Assembly (NCBI RefSeq): GCF_017569185.1
Contig: NZ_CP071869.1
Location: forward strand, 4,068,501-4,132,500
Direction of reading: 5' to 3'
Origin: Polaribacter cellanae
Lineage (GTDB): Bacteria; Bacteroidota; Bacteroidia; Flavobacteriales; Flavobacteriaceae
Length of the DNA stretch: 64,000 bases
Shown: piece by piece, positions 17,659 through 27,128 of the stretch
Position numbering within the stretch: the first letter of the stretch is position 1
How the letters are laid out: every line of letters begins with the position of its first letter
The notes under the pieces: generated by a model
Databases searched by the model: none
Told to the model about the DNA's origin: nothing
The model's input: only the letters and a program-made list of their open reading frames with translations
Program-made: the position numbers and the translations under genes

Positions 17659-19752
17659 TTAATTTTGATTTGCTTGAATGGCAGTTAATAAAACCGTGTT
17701 AAAAATATCGTCTACAGTACAACCTCTACTTAAATCGTTTACAGGTTTGTTTAAACCTTGTAACATGGGGCCAATTGCTAAAGCACCAGTTTCTCTTTGA
17801 ATGGCTTTGTAGGTATTATTCCCAGTATTTAAATCTGGGAAAATTAATACAGAAGCTTGTCCTGCAACTTTAGAATCTGGCATTTTTGTTTTTGCGACAG
17901 ACATATCTACTGCTGCATCATACTGTATTGGTCCTTCAATTTTTAAATCAGGATTTTTAGCTTTAGCCAATTCAGTCGCTTTTCTTACTTTTTCTACCTC
18001 TTCTCCTTTTCCGGAACTTCCAGAAGAATAAGACAACATTGCCACTTTTGCTGGAATGCCAAAGGCTTCTGCAGATGCTGCTGAAGAAATGGCGATTTCC
18101 GAAAGTTGTTCTGCATTCGGGTTCGGATTTACAGCACAATCGCCCATTACAGAAACTCTGTCGGACAAACACATAAAAAATACTGAGGAAACCACAGAAA
18201 CGCCAGGTTTGGTTTTAATTAGTTGTAAGGCAGGTTTTATGGTGTGCATGGTTGTGTGAACAGCTCCAGAAACCATACCATCTGCCAAACCATTTAAAAT
18301 CATTAAGGTTCCAAAATAAGAAACATCCCTGGTTAAATCTACTGCAGTTGTTTCTGTCATTCCTTTGTGTTTTCTAGCTTCAAAAAGGGTGTTTGCAAAG
18401 TCTTTATTATGAATAGAATCTTCTGGGTTTAGAATGTTTAGTTTGTCTAAATCAATTTGAATTCCTAACTGATCGCATTTTAATTGAATGGTATTTCTAT
18501 CGCCCAACAACGTTAAATCTACGATGTCTAATAATTGTAAACGAGCAGCTGCTCTTATAATTCTTTCGTCATCTCCTTCTGGCAAAACGATGTGTTTTTT
18601 ATAAATTCTTGCTTTTTGCAATAAATTATATTGAAACATGCTTGGCGTCATTCTAACAGATTGATGTGAGGTTAAAATGTTCGTTAAACCTTCCGCATTT
18701 ACAAACTTATCAAACGTGTCTAAGGATAATAATATTTTTTTATTGTGTGTTGCGTAAATTTTAGATTTTACACCTCCAATTTTGTTGGAAATGTTAAAAG
18801 TTCCTCCATCAACAGAAATAATTGGTACTGTAGATTGTACACCTTCAATTAGTTTTATAATAGATTCTTCTGGAATTAAAGTACCAGTTAAAATAATTCC
18901 TGCAATTTTTGGATAATTTTTAGAAGCATTCGCTTGTAGCGCGCCTAAAATAATATCAGCTCTGTCTCCAGGTGTAATAACCAATGCATTTTCTTTAATT
19001 CTTGTTAGGTAATTTCGAAGTTGCATAGCTCCAGTACTATAACTTCCAATAGCATTGTCTAAAAATTGCTCGCCGAATAAAATGCGTCCATTTAATGCTT
19101 TTACAACTTCTTTAACTGTTGGAAATGCTAAAAAATCTACTTTCGGAATAATATCTATTTGAAGTTTGTTGGGAAAACTTTTAATGAGTTCTTGCCTGAT
19201 ATAATCGACTTCATCTTCTTCAATTTTGTTAGCGATAATTCCAATTACATCCACTTCTTTCTGAATAAAAGCGTTGTAAGAAAGTTGCATTGTGTTTATA
19301 AAATCTTTTTTCTTTTTTCCATTTCCAGAACCAACGATTAAAGCAGGAATGTTTAGGTTTTTGGCAATCATTAAATTTACATCTAATTCGGTAAAACTTC
19401 CACCGCTAGAAAAATCTGTTCCTTCTACTAAAACATAATCGTAGTTTGCTTCTAATTTTTTGTATTTTTTTATTACATGATGTATTACTTCATCTTCTTG
19501 TCCTTCGCTTAACAGTTCTACAACTTCATTTTGTGTGTAAGCGTAACAATCTTTATAGTCGATTTCTAGGTTAAAAAAATTGATAGCAGTATTCGTGTGT
19601 TCGTCATAACCATCTGCATTTATTTCGTTAATAATGGGTCTAAAATAACCCACTTTTGCAGATTTTGTTAGCATCATTCTTAAGATTCCTAGAGATATTA
19701 GAGATTTACCACTGTCGGATTCTACTGTGGCAATATATATAGCTTTACTCAT
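17659..19752 (-). CDS. pta: Phosphate acetyltransferase (long form)
   Basis: 697 residues: an N-terminal P-loop/BioD-like segment (ATVESDSGKSLISLGIL), a middle DRTGG domain (about 215-330), and the C-terminal catalytic PTA_PTB domain (about 370-695; HIVLPEGDDERIIRAA, AVNPNPNAEQL, YSSGSSGKG). It converts acetyl-CoA to acetyl phosphate and is paired with ackA for acetate overflow or uptake. A TATTTTTG hexamer-like element on the minus strand at 19779-19772 could be its -7 box. Confidence 0.95.
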   Translation of the reverse strand: MSKAIYIATVESDSGKSLISLGILRMMLTKSAKVGYFRPIINEINADGYDEHTNTAINFFNLEIDYKDCYAYTQNEVVELLSEGQEDEVIHHVIKKYKKLEANYDYVLVEGTDFSSGGSFTELDVNLMIAKNLNIPALIVGSGNGKKKKDFINTMQLSYNAFIQKEVDVIGIIANKIEEDEVDYIRQELIKSFPNKLQIDIIPKVDFLAFPTVKEVVKALNGRILFGEQFLDNAIGSYSTGAMQLRNYLTRIKENALVITPGDRADIILGALQANASKNYPKIAGIILTGTLIPEESIIKLIEGVQSTVPIISVDGGTFNISNKIGGVKSKIYATHNKKILLSLDTFDKFVNAEGLTNILTSHQSVRMTPSMFQYNLLQKARIYKKHIVLPEGDDERIIRAAARLQLLDIVDLTLLGDRNTIQLKCDQLGIQIDLDKLNILNPEDSIHNKDFANTLFEARKHKGMTETTAVDLTRDVSYFGTLMILNGLADGMVSGAVHTTMHTIKPALQLIKTKPGVSVVSSVFFMCLSDRVSVMGDCAVNPNPNAEQLSEIAISSAASAEAFGIPAKVAMLSYSSGSSGKGEEVEKVRKATELAKAKNPDLKIEGPIQYDAAVDMSVAKTKMPDSKVAGQASVLIFPDLNTGNNTYKAIQRETGALAIGPMLQGLNKPVNDLSRGCTVDDIFNTVLLTAIQANQN

Positions 19753-19790
19753 TTTTTATGAATTTTATTTGCAAAAATAAGGTATAAAAA

Positions 19791-19816
19791 AATGACGAAT
19801 ACTGATATTCGTCATT
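19791..19816 (-). terminator. Terminator after the carboxylase gene
   Basis: Perfect stem AATGACGAATA / TATTCGTCATT with loop CTGA, followed on the minus strand by a T-rich run. It separates the carboxylase gene from pta. Confidence 0.75.
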
Positions 19817-19945
19817 AAATCTGAAGAAGTTTTTATTGTGTAATTCCTCGTAATTCCCATCCAATTTTTCTTGCTGAAAACATTTTCTATAGTTTGTTTA
19901 AAACGTTTATAGTGAGACAAATTGTATAGGATTTCTATAAATAAA

Positions 19946-21574
19946 TTAAACCTGTAAAACTCCCATATTAAATTTCTTTTCAATGGGAGCGTGGTTGGCA
20001 GCTTCAATTCCCATGGAAATCCAAGTTCTTGTTTCTAAAGGATTTATAACTGCATCTGTCCAAATTCGTGCAGCTGCATAATAAGGCGAAACTTGGTTAT
20101 CGTAACGTGTTTTTATTTTATCAAATAATTCAGCTTCTTTCTCTGGTGTAATCTCTTCGCCTCGTTTTTTTAGTGATGCAGTTTCTATTTGCAATAAAAC
20201 TTTAGCAGCGGAATTTCCACTCATTACAGCTAATTCTGCAGAAGGCCAAGCAACAATTAACTTTGGGTCATAGGCTTTACCACACATAGCATAATTTCCT
20301 GCTCCGTAAGAATTTCCGATAACAATTGTAAATTTTGGAACCACAGAATTGCTTACAGCATTTACCATTTTAGCACCATCTTTTATAATGCCTCCATGTT
20401 CCGATTTAGATCCTACCATAAAACCAGTAACATCTTGTAAGAATACTAAAGGAATTTTTTTCTGATTACAATTCGCTATAAAACGCGTGGCTTTATCAGC
20501 AGAATCGTTATAAATTACACCACCAAATTGCATTTCTCCTTTTTTAGTTTTTACAAGTTTTCGTTGGTTGGCAACAATACCTACAGCCCAACCATCTATT
20601 CTTGCATAACCAGTTAAAATGGTTTGTCCATAACCTCCTTTATACTGTTCAAATTCCGACTTATCTACCAAACGCTTTATGATTTCTAACATATCATATT
20701 GTGCATTTCTTTCTTTTGGTAGAATTCCAAAAATATCGTCTTGGTTTTCTTTTGGCGGAAAAGAATCGGTTTTGCTAAAGCCAGCCTTATCATAATCACC
20801 AATTTTATCAACAATAAATTTTATTTTATCCAAAGCATCTTTATCGTCTTTAGCTTTGTAATCTGTAACACCAGAAATTTCGCAATGTGTTGTTGCGCCT
20901 CCCAAAGTTTCGTTATCTATACTTTCTCCAATTGCAGCTTTTACTAAGTAACTTCCAGCCAAGAAAATACTTGCAGTTTTGTCTACAATTAAAGCTTCAT
21001 CGCTCATAATTGGTAGATAAGCTCCACCTGCAACACAACTTCCCATCACTGCAGAAATTTGTGTAATTCCCAAGCTACTCATTACTGCATTGTTTCTAAA
21101 AATGCGTCCAAAATGTTCTTTGTCTGGAAAAATTTCGTCTTGCATTGGTAAATAAACCCCAGCAGAATCTACCAAATAAATAATTGGCAATTTGTTTTCG
21201 ATAGATATTTCTTGTGCTCTTAAATTCTTTTTTCCTGTAATTGGAAACCAAGCACCCGCTTTTACAGTAGCATCGTTAGCAACAACAATACATTGTTTTC
21301 CTTTAATGTAGCCGATTTTTACAACTACACCTCCAGAAGGGCAACCACCATGTGCAGCATACATATCTTCACCTGCGAAAGCACCAATTTCTATAGATTT
21401 TGCTTTGTTGTCTAAAAGATAATCAATTCTTTCACGAGCCGTCATTTTACCTTTTTCGTGAAGTTTATCAATTCTTTTTTGGCCACCACCTAATTTTACT
21501 TTTACCAATCTTTTGCGTAAATCTGATGCTAATAATTTGTTGTAATCTTCGTTTTTGTTGAAGTTGAGATCCAT
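19946..21574 (-). CDS. Acyl-CoA carboxylase beta subunit (carboxyltransferase; MCC/PCC-like)
   Basis: 542 residues, a full-length biotin-dependent carboxyltransferase. N-lobe GGGQKRIDKLHEKGKMTARERI, then oxyanion-hole glycines in MGSCVAGGAYLPIMSDEAL and, in the C-lobe, VTGFMVGSKSEHGGIIKDGAK. The length and MDLNFNKNEDYN start fit the methylcrotonyl-CoA carboxylase type used for leucine degradation, but propionyl-CoA cannot be excluded. The biotin-bearing alpha subunit is not in the window. Confidence 0.88.
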   Translation of the reverse strand: MDLNFNKNEDYNKLLASDLRKRLVKVKLGGGQKRIDKLHEKGKMTARERIDYLLDNKAKSIEIGAFAGEDMYAAHGGCPSGGVVVKIGYIKGKQCIVVANDATVKAGAWFPITGKKNLRAQEISIENKLPIIYLVDSAGVYLPMQDEIFPDKEHFGRIFRNNAVMSSLGITQISAVMGSCVAGGAYLPIMSDEALIVDKTASIFLAGSYLVKAAIGESIDNETLGGATTHCEISGVTDYKAKDDKDALDKIKFIVDKIGDYDKAGFSKTDSFPPKENQDDIFGILPKERNAQYDMLEIIKRLVDKSEFEQYKGGYGQTILTGYARIDGWAVGIVANQRKLVKTKKGEMQFGGVIYNDSADKATRFIANCNQKKIPLVFLQDVTGFMVGSKSEHGGIIKDGAKMVNAVSNSVVPKFTIVIGNSYGAGNYAMCGKAYDPKLIVAWPSAELAVMSGNSAAKVLLQIETASLKKRGEEITPEKEAELFDKIKTRYDNQVSPYYAAARIWTDAVINPLETRTWISMGIEAANHAPIEKKFNMGVLQV

Positions 21575-21805
21575 AGGAATACGTTTCTTAGTTTTCAGCT
21601 AAATTAAGAAAATTTAAGAAGATATTTTTATATGTAGCATACTAAAATATTAAAAAAAAGACCCAAATTTTTAAAATAATGAATCTGTTTTGTAACAAAT
21701 AGGGTTTAATGGCAACATATAATCAAAGTAAAACTTCTTTTTTCTAAAAAAAAATAACGAAATTGCTTGTCTTTTAAAAACGATTCAACATAAAACTACA
21801 TACAC

Positions 21806-23149
21806 ATGACTGATGATTTTGACTTATTAGAAACAAATTCAACAAAAAAAACTGAAAAAGTAGATGTAAATTGGGGAAAAGCGATTGACACAATGAAATC
21901 TAAATTGTCTCAAGAGGAAGACCCAGAAAAGCGTCAAAAAATATTAAATGCAACTTTAGATGACGTTGTAGATATGGCAAAACAAGACAGAAGTACCTTG
22001 TTAGATGCTATTAAAGATTTAACCGATTATCAAGATGAAGTTGGTATTAAATTCGAAGGTTTTTCAGCTTTAAATGCACAAGAACAAAAAGTAATAGACG
22101 ATGCCCAAAAAGCATTAGAAAGAGCAAGAATCGAATTAGAAGATGCAAAAAATAAACCAGATACTTGGTGGAATAATTTGTGGGGAAGAAAATCGAAAAT
22201 AAAAAGAGAAGAAGCCGAATTTGCACAAGCAGAAAAAACAAGAGCAGGAGCAGATAACAAAGCAAAAGCAATGTTTCAAGAGCGAATAGAAAGTGCAGAT
22301 ATTCAAACTTTATTGGGTGAACTTTCTTTTAAATCTCAAGCTGCTGTAACTCGCTTAAAAAATAGAGAGGTAGAAATTAAAGAAGTAGAAGAAAAGCTAA
22401 AAACGGCAATTGTAGAAGCTTCTAAAAATCATACAAAAGCATTAGAAAAGAAGAAAGAAGTAGAAGATAAATTAGAAGAGCAATATGCATTGTTGAAGCA
22501 AGCGCGCCAAGAATTAGACGAAATTGCAGACAAGCAATCTACAGCTTATTCAGAAGCAATTGGAAAAGTAACAACGATCGAGCAAAAAGTGGAAGAATTA
22601 GAAGGGTTGAAAAACGCTTACACAACTTTGGCTGCTTCTAAAGATAGTTTCGTACACAAACACAATTTAACGATTAAGGTTTTAACTTCTTTACGTTCTA
22701 ATTTACAAACCCACAGAGCAAAATTAAAGAGCGATACTGAAGAAAGACTAAAATATTACGATGGTTATATTGTGGCGTTAAAAGCAAGAACCGATCAAGA
22801 ATTTGCAGCTATTTTAGAGCATTTAGGTGTAAAAACCGACGAACATATTGGCGAAACATTGGCTTCGATGCATTCTGCAAGTGCTAAAGCAAGACAAGAT
22901 ATGATGGACAATATCCCAGTTCACGAGAAAGTTATGAAAGGTGTTTATAGCACGTATGCAGAGGCTTTACAAGAAATACGTGAAAAAGATGTGGACATTC
23001 AAAAGAATTTTGCAGACAGATATGGAATCGACATGAAAGAGATTTTCGAGGATTATTACAAAGCAGATGCAAATGCGCCTTCTGGAAATGATGACGAACC
23101 AGCTGCAACTCCCAAAAAGGAATCTTCTAACGACGATTTATTGTCTTAA
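21806..23149 (+). CDS. Large coiled-coil cytoplasmic protein, unknown function
   Basis: 447 residues, no signal peptide and no TM helix. Acidic N-terminus, then long heptad-rich helices from about residue 75 to 300 (ALERARIELEDAKN, KLKTAIVEASKNHTKALEKKK), one Trp-rich break (DTWWNNLWGRKSK), and a Pro/Ala/Ser acidic tail. The overall plan recalls TelA/KlaA-like tellurite-resistance proteins and proteins loosely labelled microtubule-binding, but I see no decisive signature. It opens a co-directional run that includes an AAA ATPase and several membrane proteins, so a scaffold or adaptor role is a reasonable inference. Confidence 0.7.
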   Translation: MTDDFDLLETNSTKKTEKVDVNWGKAIDTMKSKLSQEEDPEKRQKILNATLDDVVDMAKQDRSTLLDAIKDLTDYQDEVGIKFEGFSALNAQEQKVIDDAQKALERARIELEDAKNKPDTWWNNLWGRKSKIKREEAEFAQAEKTRAGADNKAKAMFQERIESADIQTLLGELSFKSQAAVTRLKNREVEIKEVEEKLKTAIVEASKNHTKALEKKKEVEDKLEEQYALLKQARQELDEIADKQSTAYSEAIGKVTTIEQKVEELEGLKNAYTTLAASKDSFVHKHNLTIKVLTSLRSNLQTHRAKLKSDTEERLKYYDGYIVALKARTDQEFAAILEHLGVKTDEHIGETLASMHSASAKARQDMMDNIPVHEKVMKGVYSTYAEALQEIREKDVDIQKNFADRYGIDMKEIFEDYYKADANAPSGNDDEPAATPKKESSNDDLLS

Positions 23150-23152
23150 AAA

Positions 23153-23223
23153 AGTCAGCAGTATTCAGTCTGCAGTAAGCAGTCTTTAGTTTGCGGCTAT
23201 TTGACTGAATACTGCCAACTAAA
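23153..23223. repeat. Family A low-complexity intergenic repeat
   Basis: CAGCAGTATTCAGTCTGCAG-type words followed by their near-inverse (ACTGAATACTGCCAACT), so the tract can fold back on itself. Located between the coiled-coil gene and the toxin-antitoxin pair. Confidence 0.7.
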
Positions 23224-23290
23224 TAACTTATTCAAAAATAGACTTCAAAAATTAAAAAAGCATATCATTTTAAATAAATATTGTAAATAT

Positions 23291-23310
23291 ATTTTATATT
23301 TGTATAAAAT
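23291..23310 (+). promoter_or_regulatory. Promoter and operator of the toxin-antitoxin pair
   Basis: Perfect inverted repeat ATTTTATA-TTTG-TATAAAAT overlapping a -7 element TATATTTG (23295-23302), 10 bp before the antitoxin ATG. An RHH dimer bound here would block transcription, the usual TA autoregulation. Confidence 0.6.
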
Positions 23311-23319
23311 AAATATAAA

Positions 23320-23556
23320 ATGGCAACATTCACATCATCATTACCAGACAATTTATTAGATAGGTTGTCTAACTTGGCAAAAGAATTAAAACTTCCTAAA
23401 AACAAGTTAATGCAACAAGCGTTAGAATTGTATTTAGAGCAATTGGAAAAAGCGAGCTATATAAAGTCTTACAAGCAAGCAGCTTCAGACCAAGATATTT
23501 TAATGGTTGCAGAAGAAGGGATGCAAGAATATTTTAATGAGATTAATAAGATATAA
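23320..23556 (+). CDS. Ribbon-helix-helix antitoxin
   Basis: 78 residues. The N-terminal strand TFTSSLPDNLLDRLSNLAKEL and helix KNKLMQQALELYLEQLE are a CopG-type RHH DNA-binding domain; the acidic C-terminal tail (about 50-78) would bind and neutralise the toxin. It ends 6 bp before the MazF-type toxin gene. Confidence 0.85.
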   Translation: MATFTSSLPDNLLDRLSNLAKELKLPKNKLMQQALELYLEQLEKASYIKSYKQAASDQDILMVAEEGMQEYFNEINKI

Positions 23557-23562
23557 TTCAAA

Positions 23563-23895
23563 ATGAAGCAAGGCGAAATTTGGGAATTGTATTTGAATCC
23601 GACAAAAGGAAGTGAGCAAAGTGGAAGAAGACCTGCAGTAATCATTAGTGGAAATATGTTAAACACCTATTTACAAGTGGTTATTGTTTGTCCTTTAACA
23701 ACGAGTATTAAAAATTATAAAGGCAATCTTATTATAAATCCTAATGAAATAAACGGACTTGAAAAAAAATCGGAAGTGTTGACTTTTCATGTGCGTTCTG
23801 TTTCAAAAACAAGGTTGGATAAAAAAATTGGTAAAATTCCTTTAAAAGATGTTGCCGTTATTAAAAAAACGTTGAACGATATTCTTAAATTTTAA
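23563..23895 (+). CDS. MazF/PemK-type endoribonuclease toxin
   Basis: 110 residues, typical length. It begins KQGEIWELYLNPTKGSEQSGRRPAVIIS, with the conserved (K/R)-R-P-(A/V)-(V/L)-(I/V) loop, then VVIVCPLTTSIKNYKGN and VLTFHVRSVSKTRL. MazF enzymes cut mRNA at short motifs. It is co-transcribed with the RHH antitoxin and begins 6 bp after it. The next gene begins 2 bp downstream, so read-through from the TA promoter into the cluster is likely. Confidence 0.88.
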   Translation: MKQGEIWELYLNPTKGSEQSGRRPAVIISGNMLNTYLQVVIVCPLTTSIKNYKGNLIINPNEINGLEKKSEVLTFHVRSVSKTRLDKKIGKIPLKDVAVIKKTLNDILKF

Positions 23896-23897
23896 AA

Positions 23898-24935
23898 ATG
23901 ATTACAACACCTTTAGATTCTGCACTTTTAGACTCAAAAGAACAATATGTTTTTTATCACAAAATGGTAGATTTCGTGTTAAAAGAATTGATTGTAAGCG
24001 TTCAGCAAGAAAAATTATGCAGTCAGCAAGAATTACTAATTTTTAAGCAATATTCCGATTTACTTTTATATTCCATTGAAGCCATGCGTATTAAATATAT
24101 GTATGATGAGGAAGATAATATGAAAGTCGATTTAACAGATTCTGGTTTTCCTAATTATTTGGAATTCCGTTTTTTGTACAACGATTTAGAATTAAAGAAC
24201 GAATACATTCACAAATTAACCGATATCGATTCTTTAAAAAAAGAATTTTTAGATACCTTATTAAAGAAAAAACAAGCAGTTAGAAGAGATCGTTTATTTC
24301 AGGCATCGTCTATCGTATATTATAAATCTGTAGATCAAAAATTGATTTTTAACAGATTTGTACAAGGAAAAATTTTGGAAGCTCCAAAAGACGCTTCTTA
24401 CGAATATCTAACAAGTTGGAGTTTTTACGATGTGAGTCATAATAGACCATTTATCTGTTATATGTACTTTAATTATGAAGGAAAAAATGCGTTAAAGGAT
24501 AAAGAAAAAATTTATCAAGTTTTAAAAGAAAGTGCAGATAGGCAAATGCCTTTAGACACAATGGCTTATAATATTGATAGAAAATTACCAGCTATTCAGC
24601 CAAAACACATTAAAAGAATCGACTTAGGGCCTTTCCATAATGTATTTGCAAAAGACGAAAATAAAATAACGCATGCTATTTTAAGCGGAATTTCAAAAAA
24701 GGAAATCCCTTTAGAATCGTATGCATTATCCTTAAAAATAGATGAAGTTTTTTCTGGAGAAACATTCACAGAAGGCGGTTTTTTCTCCAAACAAACCATG
24801 CAAAAATGGAGCGATGTAATTAAGCAAAGATATGTTTTTGCACCACACAGAATTATTCAATTATTGCATAATAGAACTCCAGAAGTTTTGCATAAATTGG
24901 CGAGGTCTCCGATTGAAGTAAGCTCTTTACAGTAG
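23898..24935 (+). CDS. Conserved hypothetical protein of the AAA/coiled-coil cluster
   Basis: 345 residues, soluble, no signal peptide. Mixed alpha/beta composition with helical first half (ELIVSVQQEKLCSQQELLIF) and a hydrophilic C-terminus (QRYVFAPHRIIQLLHNRTPEV). I do not recognise a family. Its placement between the coiled-coil protein and the AAA ATPase, on the same strand, suggests a partner or substrate-binding subunit. It starts 2 bp after the toxin gene. Confidence 0.65.
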   Translation: MITTPLDSALLDSKEQYVFYHKMVDFVLKELIVSVQQEKLCSQQELLIFKQYSDLLLYSIEAMRIKYMYDEEDNMKVDLTDSGFPNYLEFRFLYNDLELKNEYIHKLTDIDSLKKEFLDTLLKKKQAVRRDRLFQASSIVYYKSVDQKLIFNRFVQGKILEAPKDASYEYLTSWSFYDVSHNRPFICYMYFNYEGKNALKDKEKIYQVLKESADRQMPLDTMAYNIDRKLPAIQPKHIKRIDLGPFHNVFAKDENKITHAILSGISKKEIPLESYALSLKIDEVFSGETFTEGGFFSKQTMQKWSDVIKQRYVFAPHRIIQLLHNRTPEVLHKLARSPIEVSSLQ

Positions 24936-24944
24936 GTGTTTTTT

Positions 24945-25163
24945 AGTAGGCAGTCTTCAGTAGGCAGTTTTCAGTCAGTTTGTTTGTGAAATAAAAGAGT
25001 CGAATAAATAAAAATAAAAATAAGAAAAAGGAATGTAATAAGCAGAGTAAGAACAGCAGAGTAAACTGCCAACTGAATACTGCTTACTGAAAACTTAAAA
25101 ATAACAAGCAGAGTAAGAAAAGCAGAGTAGACTGCCAACTGAAGACTGCTGACTGAAGACTAA
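24945..25163. repeat. Family A repeat block with a 51-nt direct repeat
   Basis: Fills the 231-bp gap before the AAA gene. Two 51-nt copies (25040-25090 and 25106-25156), starting AAGCAGAGTAAGAA and ending in CTGA, differ at only a handful of positions and are 15 bp apart. Words such as AGTAGGCAGTCTTCAGTAGG precede them. No gene seen. Confidence 0.75.
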
Positions 25164-25166
25164 ACA

Positions 25167-27128
25167 ATGGAACACAACTCAACTTTCCCAATAAAACAAA
25201 ACGAATTAGATATGCTTCGTGACGAAGCCTCTGGTTATCTAAAATCGATTCAATGGGAACAAAGTAATAGAGCAAAAAACAAAGACAAAGATGCAAAAGA
25301 CGATTCAATTTTATTGTATTTGTCAAGAGCAAATAGCGGAAGTAATGTAGAAATTACGTCAGTTTCTAAAACTATTTTAGGCTTAAAAAAACGATTATTG
25401 CCAGATTCTATTGCGATTCCTGTGTATTTGAATCAGACTTTATATGCTGTTCAAGAAGGAATTACATTAGGAATTTGGATAAAAGACAGTTATTACGATA
25501 CCTCAGGATTATCGAGTTTAAACGAACGAAAATCGGCATTAGATAATTCAGGAAAAAGAGAATATGAAAGCAAACTGCAAACAGCAACTGCATTTCAATT
25601 ATTTGCAACCGCGTATAAAATTTTGCATGATTTAAAGCCACATTGTTCAGACGATTTATCTGTAATGAAGCAGAAATTTGCAGGGATTCCAGAAGTATCT
25701 TTTACATCACCTTTAAAAGGAATTGCATGTGCTTTATTTTATTTTGATAAATATTTAGGGCATCCAGATATTGTAAAAACAGACAAAGATGTAATTGATT
25801 TTACAGTGGTTTATTTTGAAGCTTTTATTGATGAAATTCAGCTTCGAAAAAGCACATTAGAATATACAGAAACGATTGTAGATAGAACCTACAAATTAGA
25901 AAATAGCGATTTCGCAGTTTCTGGCTGGGACAATGTTTTTGCAGGAACCGCAAAAAGTGTGGAGTTTAATAAAATTCAGTTTGAGCAAATTGTAGGAAAT
26001 AAAGACGCAAAACATTTTGCACGTAGGTTAACAGAAAGAATGTTGAGCTACGATTTTGATGCGAAGAAAAATCCGTTTCAAGAATTGGGTGGATTTATGC
26101 CTGTTTTTATGGGTTATGGAATTCCAGGAACTGGAAAAAGTATGTTAATTGCAGCGATTGCAACACGTTTAAAAGAACATTCAGACAATTTAGACATTCC
26201 GTTTTTGTTTCATCCAATGCCAGATACGTTGATTTCTACTTTTCAAGGAGGTTCTGCAGAAAAAATGGTGGAATGGATGAAGCCAATGCAAGACCCCACA
26301 AAATTAATTTTTGCTCCAATTGACGATGCAGAAAATAATTTACAAGAAAGAACTGCACAAGGAGTTTCAGCAGGTGTAAAAGAAGTAATTGGTGTGTTCT
26401 TACGTTATACAGAAGGCGCTTATGCTGTAAATTATGGAAATTCATCCATTGGTTTATTTACAAATTTACCAGAAATGTTAGACAAAGCTGTAATTTCTCG
26501 TGTACAAGGAAGATTTAAAATTGATGGAGCAAGAACAGAACACGACTTTTTAGACCAAGATTATATCTGGTGGAAGAAATTTGATAAGACAATGCCCGAT
26601 TTTGTGAATATGCAAAATCCAGAAAATTATCAATTTTTGAAAGACCAAGGTTTGGCAAAAAGTATGGGCGACATCTTAAATTCAATAGAAAAACCATCCG
26701 AAGAAAGAGTTTTTCAGGCTTATGATAAAGCTGAAAAATTACATAAAACGAATCATCATTTGTTTTTTGCGAGTTTATATAAAGAAATTCAGCAAATATT
26801 TCCGTTTTTCTCTTCAAGAGATGTACGTAATATTCAATCTGCGATTTCATTGCGATTAACAGATTTCGATTTAGAAAAAGATTGGTTCGAAAATCCTGAA
26901 ATATATTTTAAGAAAGATTATGAAACCAAGTTTAATATGTTGCAAGAATTGATGAAAAGTAATATGAAGGGTTTAGATTTTTCAGAAATTAGAAGACAAG
27001 AAGTGGTGCGTTATTTAGACAATGTTGCCACGATTGCAGATACAGATTTTAAGAGAAAAGTAGATGCAAGAGTAAATCAATTAAACATCGATTTGGAAGC
27101 GAGAAAAACATTTAGAGGTGACAGATAA
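25167..27128 (+). CDS. AAA family ATPase
   Basis: 653 residues. N-terminal about 290 residues without recognised domain, then a AAA module: Walker A GIPGTGKSMLIAA (near residue 317), a Walker-B-like strand LIFAPIDDAENN in which the usual DE is DD, sensor-1 Asn in IGLFTNLPEMLD, and Arg-finger candidates in VISRVQGRF. C-terminal helical extension of about 200 residues. No membrane segment. The NUDIX gene overlaps its last 11 bp. Likely a remodelling ATPase acting on neighbouring cluster proteins (inference). Confidence 0.82.
   Translation: MEHNSTFPIKQNELDMLRDEASGYLKSIQWEQSNRAKNKDKDAKDDSILLYLSRANSGSNVEITSVSKTILGLKKRLLPDSIAIPVYLNQTLYAVQEGITLGIWIKDSYYDTSGLSSLNERKSALDNSGKREYESKLQTATAFQLFATAYKILHDLKPHCSDDLSVMKQKFAGIPEVSFTSPLKGIACALFYFDKYLGHPDIVKTDKDVIDFTVVYFEAFIDEIQLRKSTLEYTETIVDRTYKLENSDFAVSGWDNVFAGTAKSVEFNKIQFEQIVGNKDAKHFARRLTERMLSYDFDAKKNPFQELGGFMPVFMGYGIPGTGKSMLIAAIATRLKEHSDNLDIPFLFHPMPDTLISTFQGGSAEKMVEWMKPMQDPTKLIFAPIDDAENNLQERTAQGVSAGVKEVIGVFLRYTEGAYAVNYGNSSIGLFTNLPEMLDKAVISRVQGRFKIDGARTEHDFLDQDYIWWKKFDKTMPDFVNMQNPENYQFLKDQGLAKSMGDILNSIEKPSEERVFQAYDKAEKLHKTNHHLFFASLYKEIQQIFPFFSSRDVRNIQSAISLRLTDFDLEKDWFENPEIYFKKDYETKFNMLQELMKSNMKGLDFSEIRRQEVVRYLDNVATIADTDFKRKVDARVNQLNIDLEARKTFRGDR

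Noticed and set aside
19765..20007. 80-aa minus-strand ORF at the carboxylase end
   Set aside because: Overlaps the carboxylase gene in another frame and contains its terminator; no family match.
22030..22271. Two minus-strand ORFs within the coiled-coil gene
   Set aside because: Out-of-frame shadows of the heptad-rich coding sequence.
23281..23302. TTG at 23281 as a -33 element for the TA promoter
   Set aside because: Only 11 bp from the -7 box, too close for the Bacteroidota consensus.
24945..25163. CRISPR-like array
   Set aside because: Repeats are not regularly spaced, spacers are low-complexity, and no cas gene is present.
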